Source: Brevinema andersonii
Lineage (GTDB): Bacteria; Spirochaetota; DYKD01
Assembly (NCBI GenBank): GCA_020722765.1
Contig: DYKD01000018.1
Location: 1 to 48,915 of the forward strand
Direction: 5' to 3'
Length of the DNA stretch: 48,915 nt
The translations under genes and the position numbers were made by a program. The notes under the pieces are model-generated. The model worked only from the letters and a program-made list of their open reading frames with translations, ran no database searches and had not been told where the DNA came from. Below are positions 42,624 through 48,915 of this stretch, in pieces. The first letter of the stretch is position 1. Every line of letters begins with the position of its first letter.

Positions 42624-43924
42624 AAATGGTTTTCCCTTCATTAAAAAGATTGGATAAGCTGGCTTCCCAGGAATATTCAAGAAAAAACTATTCTCTTGAC
42701 ATCATGTATCAGGCTCTTCTGCAGTTGGGAAATCCTGAGAATAGGCTTAAAAATGTGATCCACATCACAGGTACGAACGGAAAAGGAGCGACGGCATCAT
42801 ATACGGCTTCTTTGCTGCATGAACAAGGATATAAGGTTGGCTTGTACACTTCCCCGCACATGATGAAAGTGAATGAACGGATAATGATTGGCATGAAACC
42901 TGTTAAGGATTCTGTTCTAGATAAGGCCTTGGGTAAGGTTTTTTCAGTTAATGTTGAACAGCCACTTACTTTTTTTGAAGCTATCACATGTGCCATGTTC
43001 CTGATTTTTTCTGAATCGGATTTGGATGTCTGCGTTATTGAAGTAGGGCTTGGTGGAACACTTGATGCGACGAATGTCATTAAACATCCTCTTCTTTCTG
43101 TCATCACATCCGTAAGTCTTGATCATGTTGAAGTCTTGGGAAGAACAGTTGTACGGATTGCAAAGGATAAATCTGGTATCATCAAGAAGCATTCAGCTTG
43201 TCTGTGTGGGGAGAATTCTACTTCTGTGATGAAAATTATCAAGAAAAAGTGTAAAAGGGAAGATTCGCTTTTTATCCCTTTCCCAGAAAAAATGACTAAA
43301 ATCACTAAGTTTGATTTCAAGTCCTGGAAAACCAGATTCTCTTATCAAGGAAAACTGTCTGGCGAGTATGAATTGCCTGTTGTTTCTTTAATACAGCATA
43401 AGAATGCAGGATTGGCTTTGCGTGTTGTTGAATATTTTTTAATAAAAAAAAGCTTGAAAATGCCCACAAAAAAAGAAATTCAGAAGGCTTGGCTCTTCAC
43501 TGTTCCTGGAAGGATGGAAAAATTAAAGGTTGGTACATATCAAATCATTTATGATGGTGCTCATAATCCTGCAGCAATCCGGAATTTTGTTGAGACTTTG
43601 CTTTGCACAGGTGATAAGAGTGTTGTGTTGGCTATAGCCATGATGCAGGACAAGGATATTGGAACAGTGTTCAAGGAAATCGTACGGCTCAAAAACGTCC
43701 TTAAGAAGATATATTTTTATTCTTTGGATACTGAAAGGTCCATGTCCCAAGAACAATTGATAAAGATGGCAGAAGATCATCTCCATGGTGTTGTCATGGA
43801 AAAGGCGAGTTCCATCAGCCATTTGTTAAAAAAACTGCAAGACCATGACCGTGCTTATTTTTGTGGAACACTCTATGCTTATAAATCGATAATGGAAAAA
43901 GTTCAAAAAATTGTTATTCCATGA
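42620..43924 (+). CDS. folC: folylpolyglutamate/dihydrofolate synthase
   Basis: FolC adds glutamates to folates and may also make dihydrofolate from dihydropteroate. The 434-residue protein has HITGTNGKGATASYTASLL (ATP site, about 45-63), the family's GLYTSPHMMKVNERI, EVGLGGTLDATN, SVSLDHVEVLGRT and the C-terminal YDGAHNPAA. The ATG at 42620 overlaps the lacI-like stop (ATGA), with GGTGA six bases upstream. It shares 11 bases with the convergent MATE gene. Confidence 0.94.
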   Translation: MKMVFPSLKRLDKLASQEYSRKNYSLDIMYQALLQLGNPENRLKNVIHITGTNGKGATASYTASLLHEQGYKVGLYTSPHMMKVNERIMIGMKPVKDSVLDKALGKVFSVNVEQPLTFFEAITCAMFLIFSESDLDVCVIEVGLGGTLDATNVIKHPLLSVITSVSLDHVEVLGRTVVRIAKDKSGIIKKHSACLCGENSTSVMKIIKKKCKREDSLFIPFPEKMTKITKFDFKSWKTRFSYQGKLSGEYELPVVSLIQHKNAGLALRVVEYFLIKKSLKMPTKKEIQKAWLFTVPGRMEKLKVGTYQIIYDGAHNPAAIRNFVETLLCTGDKSVVLAIAMMQDKDIGTVFKEIVRLKNVLKKIYFYSLDTERSMSQEQLIKMAEDHLHGVVMEKASSISHLLKKLQDHDRAYFCGTLYAYKSIMEKVQKIVIP

Positions 43925-45317
43925 ACTGGGGGTTTGAAAGGGTGTCTGCTTCAGCTTCTGTCTTTTCTGGTTTCGACCTTTCTACTAAGCGCATCTTTTT
44001 CCATCGTCCAAGCAGATAATAACCCCAGCTCAGGATGACTCCGATGAATGTAGAGAAAAGCATGCCCCACCAGATGCCATTTTCAGCTAATGATGTATGT
44101 TGCGAAAGATACCAGGAAAGCGGCATCCTGAAGCCTATGACAGCGATGGCTGTAATGATCAGGCTTGCCATTGTGTCTCCTGCTCCACGTATCACTCCTT
44201 GGAACGCGAACATAAGCGAGTAGGCAACGTATGTAAAGCTTATAATCCTGAAATAATGCGCTGACAATGCCACTGTTTCTGCTTTGTTGTTGAACATGTA
44301 TCCCAGAGTATCTGCAAAAATGAATATGAGGATGTTCAGTACAGCTGATATGCTTACAGAAATGATAAGGGCACTGTAGAGGAATTTTTTGATCCTGTCG
44401 AATTTTCCAGCTGCGAGATTCTGTCCAATCATGGATGAGATGGCCATGCCGAGGGTCATAGCTGGAAGGAACGCGATCTGGTCTGCTTGCATACCTGCAC
44501 CAAAGGCTGCTGTCAGATCCTTGTTCCCAAAAGAATTTACAAGCCCAAGAATCAGGGCTCCCGCAAAGGATGTGACCATCATCTGCATGGTTGCAGGAAA
44601 ACCGACAACAACAATTTTTTTAAGAATGGTCCAGTCTGGTTTGTAGTCCCATTTCGTCATGTCGAACATGGGATATTTTTTAATGGAATAGAAGTATCCC
44701 CAGATCATGCCTGCAAGGTTTGCAAGGATGGCGCCCAAGGCAGCACCTGCAATTCCTATTTTAAGCACAATGATAAAGAAGGGGACAAGGATCAGCGTAA
44801 GTGCTGTTGATAGGATAAGGATATAAAGGGGGATTTTTGAATTGCCAAGACCGCGGAGAAGCCCTGAAAACCAGTTGTACATGAACTGTATGAGAAGCCC
44901 TCCTGCTATGATGCGGAAGAAAAGCACTGCCAGTGGTTTCACATCTGGGGGAGTGCGGAAGAGCTCAAGAATTTTGTCTGCAAATATGAGGCTGAATGCT
45001 GTGATGAGGATACAGAGTCCTATGCTTGCAAGAAAAGAGTTGGACATAACCTTTTTGACAAGTCCTATCTCCTTGATGCCGTAAGCTTGTGCGATGAGGA
45101 TATTTGTAGCTATTGCGACTCCCATGAGAAGTGATATGAAAAGAAACAGGATAGGCATGCAGGAGGTTGCAGCTGCCAGTGATTCCTCTCCAAGTATTTT
45201 TCCAATGAAAACAGTAGTAATGACACTGCCTAATGTCTGTAATAGGTTCCCTAGCAACAGTGGAAGGGAAAAAGCAACAACCTGTTTTGTGATGGGACCT
45301 TGCGTAAAATCGCGCAT
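43914..45317 (-). CDS. MATE family efflux transporter
   Basis: A 467-residue membrane protein with about twelve helices in two similar halves. It has the family's opening QGPITKQVVAFSLPLLLGNLLQ split over the first helix, and later FQGVIRGAGDTMASLI. MATE proteins export cationic drugs or metabolites using sodium or proton gradients; the substrate cannot be predicted. The start at 45317 is chosen because GGAG lies six bases upstream. It lies 34 bases after the SNF2 gene on the same strand, so it may be read from that gene's promoter. Confidence 0.92.
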   Translation of the reverse strand: MRDFTQGPITKQVVAFSLPLLLGNLLQTLGSVITTVFIGKILGEESLAAATSCMPILFLFISLLMGVAIATNILIAQAYGIKEIGLVKKVMSNSFLASIGLCILITAFSLIFADKILELFRTPPDVKPLAVLFFRIIAGGLLIQFMYNWFSGLLRGLGNSKIPLYILILSTALTLILVPFFIIVLKIGIAGAALGAILANLAGMIWGYFYSIKKYPMFDMTKWDYKPDWTILKKIVVVGFPATMQMMVTSFAGALILGLVNSFGNKDLTAAFGAGMQADQIAFLPAMTLGMAISSMIGQNLAAGKFDRIKKFLYSALIISVSISAVLNILIFIFADTLGYMFNNKAETVALSAHYFRIISFTYVAYSLMFAFQGVIRGAGDTMASLIITAIAVIGFRMPLSWYLSQHTSLAENGIWWGMLFSTFIGVILSWGYYLLGRWKKMRLVERSKPEKTEAEADTLSNPQFME

Positions 45318-45351
45318 GTAAAACTCCAATAAATAAGTGGATTAATGATTC

Positions 45352-48300
45352 TTATTCAAACAATCCCAACACATCTTCCTTGTTCAGTGATTTATAGATA
45401 CCCTCTTCTGTCGTAATCAGGTTCTCTACAAGCATTTTCTTTTTTTCCTGCAATGCCAGAATTTTTTCTTCTACTGTTCCTTTGGTAATCAGTTTGTAGG
45501 CAAAAACTTTCTTGGTCTGCCCGATCCTGCAGCATCGGTCAATAGCTTGCATCTCGGCAGCAGGATTCCACCATGGGTCAAAGATGACAACGTAATCTGC
45601 CTCTGTCAGCGTGATGCCAACGCCACCAGCCTTCAGGCTGAGTAGGAAAAGATTGGTGCTCTTTTGTGATTGGAATTTGTCAATCTCTTGTTGCCGTTTT
45701 TGGGCGGTCATGGATCCATCAAGATAAGAATAGGAATGATGTGTCTGATCCAAGTGTCTTCTTATTATAGAAAGGGCTTCTGTGAACTGTGAGAAGACCA
45801 AGATCTTGTGTTTTTCTGAAAGTACTTCTTCTATCAAATCTATGAACTGTTCAAATTTACCGGACTCCGCATCCTTGAATTTTTTGTCAACCAACTCTGG
45901 AAATAGCGCAATTTGTCTCATTCGCAGAAGGGCTGTGAGGATTTCCATGGAAGATTTTGTCAAGCCGGCAGTCTCAATGCTTTTCTTTATTTTTTCCTTG
46001 AAATAAGTCTTATGTGTCTCATAGATGGCAGCTTGTTTTTTGTTCATCTCTGAATAGAACGTGATCTCCTGCTTTCCTGGAAGGTCTTTGAGGACATCCT
46101 CTTTTTTTCTTCTGAGAATGAATGGAGAGATGGTCCGACGTAACCTTTCGGTTGCGGTTTCATCATGTTCAATCTCGACGGCTTTCCTGAATTTTCGTTG
46201 AAACCATTCACGGCTTCCCAATAATCCAGGGTTAAGGAAATCCATCTGTGCCCAGAGTTCAAGGATGTTGTTCTCAACAGGTGTTCCTGTCAGTGTCAAC
46301 CTGTGTTTGGCTTGGATGGAACGGACAGCTTTGAAGATCTCAGTATAATGGTTCTTGATGTGATGAGCCTCGTCAAGTACGAGGGTATCGATTTCTAATT
46401 GACTGAAAATCTCAAGATCGTTTCGAAGAATATGATAGGAGACAAAAATAATATCGTATTGAGAAAGGGTTTTTGCATCCTTCATTCGATCTTGTCCTGT
46501 ATGGAGGATGGTCTTGAATTGTGGGGCGAAGCGTGTGGTCTCTCGTTGCCAGTTGGGTAGGGTTGTAACAGGGCAAACGGCCACAACAAGACCCAATTCC
46601 TTTTTATGTTTTACATAGGAGAGGAGAGCGAGGGTCTGGATTGTTTTCCCCAAACCCATATCATCAGCAAGGCAGCCATTCAGATCGAATTCCCTGAGGA
46701 AATGGAGCCAGTCAAGTCCACCAAGTTGATAATCCCGAAGAGTAGCCTTGAATTTTGGATCTGGTTTTATATGTTGAATGTTCTTGAGGTTCGACAGTTT
46801 TTGAAAAATTTCAGATGCTTTTTCGACAGCTTCGTCAGCTCCTTCAGAATGACCTTTGAGGGATGCCAAGGAGGCAATATCCGTTTTGGCAAGCCGTAAT
46901 CCGACATGGGAGGTGTTGGAGTCAAGAATCTGCTTGAGGAGTTCAATCTCATTGTTGGAGACGAAATAGAATTTCCCATTGGATGAGACAATTCCTTCGG
47001 AAAGAAGTTCATAATCAAGCTCAATATCGCCACTCTCTTCGTTCTCATCTATTGCGGATATGTTGACATCGAACCAGTCGATTCCGGATTTGAGTTTGAA
47101 TTTCAGTTGGGCGTTCCCAGAGATCGTATTTTTGAAGCCCTTTATCCGTATTTTGAATCCTTCCTTGATTAGGGACTGTCCATGTTTTATGAGAAATGCC
47201 GGTATGGATGAATTGGGGAGAGTAAGACATTCTGGTAGATAATAAAGATAGAAATCATCTCTTTTTTTTGAATTGATGGTAGATTCGAGATATTGATAGA
47301 TCTGCTTTTCATATTGCGGGGATCTGTAAATCATGACAATTTCATTGTCGAATACTATGGATTTCCCTTTAGAATGGTCGTTGAGTGAGAATTCATGGTT
47401 TTCATAGTTAAAGAAGAGGTGGACAAGCAAGTTAAAGAGGCGGTCTGTTTCAAGCTCGAGGATGGGTTTGGGCACAGGCCATAGGTTTCTTTTTTGGGGG
47501 ACGGTCGTCCTTATTTTTAACCAATCAAGATTAAGCGAAGTTATTTTTTCCAGGATTATTGAGGCCGTTGTTTTATTAAAACCGGAGGTGTTATCGGGAA
47601 GGAGATTCAACAATATGCTGAAAAGGGAAACAGGAATGAATTTGTAGAGGATCTTCTCTTTTTTGTGATCGAGAATGCAGAAGAGGGATGGTTGGATAGA
47701 AAGATTTTTACTGTCATGCTGGATATTGCACACGACATTATAGGATCCAATCCATGCTGTCAGTTGCGCGAAGAGTTTGTCATCTACGTGAGTTCCTGTG
47801 CCGGGGATGAATCCGATTTCGAGGGAAGAGATTTCTCCAAGACTAATTTCTGAGATGGAAGCAGAACCATAGGATGATAGCCCATAGTGGATGTTTTTTA
47901 GAGAGAAAAGCAGAGGCGCCATATCCTGAAGAAGAATCGGATCGAAATCGATGGAACTGAAACAGTCCATGACTTTCCGTGTTTCTTCACTCATTGAGAC
48001 TATGAGTTTGTTCTCTGAGAAAGCGACAATCCTGCCCGGTTCTCCGTTCTTTTTTATGGATTGAAGTCCTGGTTTGATGGTCCAACTTTGAGGTGCGGAT
48101 TGCTGATAGGGATCACTTGTTGTGATTATGAAAGCGGGGGAGTATTTCCCAGATGCTCCTGGTGAAGAATACTGGGTATTGAAGATGTTTGAATCTGATA
48201 TTTTTAAGGTATAGGCGCGGAGGGTTTCTTGCTGTTTGAAGTATTCGGTTCCTTTAAGGATAGGGCTTGTGATTTCTGGTTTTTGGATTTTGATTTTCGG

Positions 48301-48585
48301 TTTTGAAGTAGTGGATGATCGCATGTGGTGTGTGATGAGGACGGCAATGATATGTTTGCAGACACCGTAGGAGTGATATGCTGGACAGTCGCAGACTGCA
48401 CCTTTTTTCGGATCAGGAGCAATGATGACGTTATACTTTGAATAGCTCGAACCTGAAACTTGAGCTGTGATGTCTCCATTTCGTTCAACAATCAATTCTC
48501 GGACTTTTCCGTTCCTGAAGTAATCCAGACCACGTTGGTATATGACGCTACTTTGGGCGAAACGCCTGATTTCTTTAAGATCCAT
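45352..48585 (-). CDS. SWIM zinc-finger SNF2-type helicase
   Basis: A 1077-residue protein. The N-terminus carries a SWIM zinc finger (Cys65, Cys67, Cys76, His78 in CDCPAYHSYGVCKH). A long middle region (about 100-590) resembles the SNF2-associated bacterial domain. The ATPase core begins at about 620 with DYQLGGLDWLHFL, then Walker A ADDMGLGKTIQT, VLDEAHHIKN, LTGTPVENN, the second lobe (HKILVFSQFTEAL, LLSLKAGGVGITLTEAD) and DRCCRIGQTKKV. Such proteins remodel DNA-protein complexes, for example RNA polymerase. The start has AAGGA six bases upstream. It is a single full-length copy. Confidence 0.94.
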   Translation of the reverse strand: MDLKEIRRFAQSSVIYQRGLDYFRNGKVRELIVERNGDITAQVSGSSYSKYNVIIAPDPKKGAVCDCPAYHSYGVCKHIIAVLITHHMRSSTTSKPKIKIQKPEITSPILKGTEYFKQQETLRAYTLKISDSNIFNTQYSSPGASGKYSPAFIITTSDPYQQSAPQSWTIKPGLQSIKKNGEPGRIVAFSENKLIVSMSEETRKVMDCFSSIDFDPILLQDMAPLLFSLKNIHYGLSSYGSASISEISLGEISSLEIGFIPGTGTHVDDKLFAQLTAWIGSYNVVCNIQHDSKNLSIQPSLFCILDHKKEKILYKFIPVSLFSILLNLLPDNTSGFNKTTASIILEKITSLNLDWLKIRTTVPQKRNLWPVPKPILELETDRLFNLLVHLFFNYENHEFSLNDHSKGKSIVFDNEIVMIYRSPQYEKQIYQYLESTINSKKRDDFYLYYLPECLTLPNSSIPAFLIKHGQSLIKEGFKIRIKGFKNTISGNAQLKFKLKSGIDWFDVNISAIDENEESGDIELDYELLSEGIVSSNGKFYFVSNNEIELLKQILDSNTSHVGLRLAKTDIASLASLKGHSEGADEAVEKASEIFQKLSNLKNIQHIKPDPKFKATLRDYQLGGLDWLHFLREFDLNGCLADDMGLGKTIQTLALLSYVKHKKELGLVVAVCPVTTLPNWQRETTRFAPQFKTILHTGQDRMKDAKTLSQYDIIFVSYHILRNDLEIFSQLEIDTLVLDEAHHIKNHYTEIFKAVRSIQAKHRLTLTGTPVENNILELWAQMDFLNPGLLGSREWFQRKFRKAVEIEHDETATERLRRTISPFILRRKKEDVLKDLPGKQEITFYSEMNKKQAAIYETHKTYFKEKIKKSIETAGLTKSSMEILTALLRMRQIALFPELVDKKFKDAESGKFEQFIDLIEEVLSEKHKILVFSQFTEALSIIRRHLDQTHHSYSYLDGSMTAQKRQQEIDKFQSQKSTNLFLLSLKAGGVGITLTEADYVVIFDPWWNPAAEMQAIDRCCRIGQTKKVFAYKLITKGTVEEKILALQEKKKMLVENLITTEEGIYKSLNKEDVLGLFE

Positions 48586-48611
48586 ACATAATCCTTCTTT
48601 TTAGAGGAAAG

Positions 48612-48640
48612 AATATATTCAGATTTCAAAGGAAGTTCAA
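48612..48640 (-). promoter_or_regulatory. promoter of the SNF2 helicase gene
   Basis: On the reverse strand TTGAAC (48635-48640) and TATATT (48612-48617) are 17 bases apart, 26 bases before the start at 48585. Confidence 0.6.
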
Positions 48641-48756
48641 GAAAAATATTTTTGGAATGGAGTGGATGCCTTGCTCTGGAATACGCTGTTTGGGTGAGGA
48701 GAGTGAGATTATAGATGATTCTTCAGCCAAAACAAGAAAAGCAGTTTCCTGCAGTA

Positions 48757-48915
48757 TTAAATCCCAGTCCCAGGAAAATGCTTGTTGCTGATCATGAAGA
48801 AGAGTACCAGGTCCACCATGAAATGGAGTATGACAAGGAAAAGGAGGGATCCGGTTTTTTTGTATGTATATCCTTGGATGAGGGCAAAGGGATAAAGAAA
48901 AACAGGACCCCATCC
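48757..48915 (-). CDS. C-terminus of a probable CPBP-family membrane protease (runs off right edge)
   Basis: Reading inward from the edge on the reverse strand, 52 codons end in TAA at 48757-48759. The sequence (ALIQGYTYKKTGSLLFLVIL, then HFMVDLVLFFMI) fits the last two helices of CPBP/CAAX-type intramembrane proteases, where a His in the final helix binds metal. The assignment rests on a short tail and is tentative. Confidence 0.55.
   Translation of the reverse strand, partial: GWGPVFLYPFALIQGYTYKKTGSLLFLVILHFMVDLVLFFMISNKHFPGTGI

Noticed and set aside
48626-48913. A 95-codon reverse-strand frame at the right edge
   Set aside because: It is rich in Pro, His and Cys and looks non-coding. 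Another reverse frame in the same place reads as a membrane-protein tail.
1-48915. tRNA or rRNA genes and CRISPR arrays
   Set aside because: I looked in the spacers for a T-arm pattern, rRNA blocks and regularly spaced repeats and saw none; a tRNA search program would be more sensitive.

Overview
The window reads as chromosomal DNA of an anaerobic, probably diderm bacterium of moderate to low GC. I lean towards a spirochaete. The reasons are a complete RnfCDGEAB complex, an oxygen-independent class III ribonucleotide reductase, a GldA/GldF/GldG-type ABC operon with a DUF4340 partner, a lipoprotein with a loose lipobox and a FlgH-like protein. This is family-level inference; there is no rRNA or other marker here to fix the taxonomy. 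Promoters are unusually clear (TTGACA-like, about 17 bp, TATTAT/TATATT), Shine-Dalgarno sites are strong, and TTG start codons are common.

Layout. 1-2.9 kb: an edge region with a partial secreted protein, scraps of broken genes (a possible transposase tail and a membrane-protein tail) and an AAA/DUF4143 ATPase that looks acquired. 3.1-8.9 kb: aroB, an orphan multi-PAS histidine kinase, a membrane-anchored metallo-beta-lactamase-fold hydrolase and a THUMP-type rRNA methyltransferase. 9.1-15.7 kb: a tightly coupled five-gene operon, comprising a STAS protein, a CsaB-like pyruvyl transferase, a zinc-ribbon methyltransferase, an ATP-grasp/FMN 2-hydroxyacid-oxidoreductase fusion and a membrane sensor ending in a degenerate nucleotide-cyclase-like domain. 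It closes with a perfect bidirectional terminator, behind which lies an overlooked 57-residue membrane protein on the other strand. 16.3-18.5 kb: Trm112, a lipid kinase and a lipoprotein. 18.7-23.9 kb: rnfCDGEAB. 24-28.7 kb: the reverse-strand ABC/Gld-like operon. 28.8-35.6 kb: an SDR, a small leaderless gene, a PilZ protein, a CtpA-type protease, a FlgH-like protein, an RluA-type pseudouridine synthase and a DinG-like helicase.

35.6-40.3 kb carries the most interesting locus. The class III reductase NrdD has no glycyl-radical motif at its own C-terminus. The motif lies instead in a separate 59-residue ORF with its own strong ribosome binding site, between nrdD and nrdG. A radical SAM/SPASM gene with its own promoter follows. 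40.3-45.3 kb: a DUF2148 protein, an RNase H with an unfamiliar N-terminal region, two decayed genes (yaiI without its N-terminus, lacI without the core of its ligand domain), folC and a MATE transporter. 45.3 kb to the end: a SWIM/SNF2 helicase and the tail of a probable CPBP membrane protease running off the edge.

I found no tRNA, rRNA, CRISPR array or intact insertion sequence. All calls come from reading the sequence by eye; no database search was possible.
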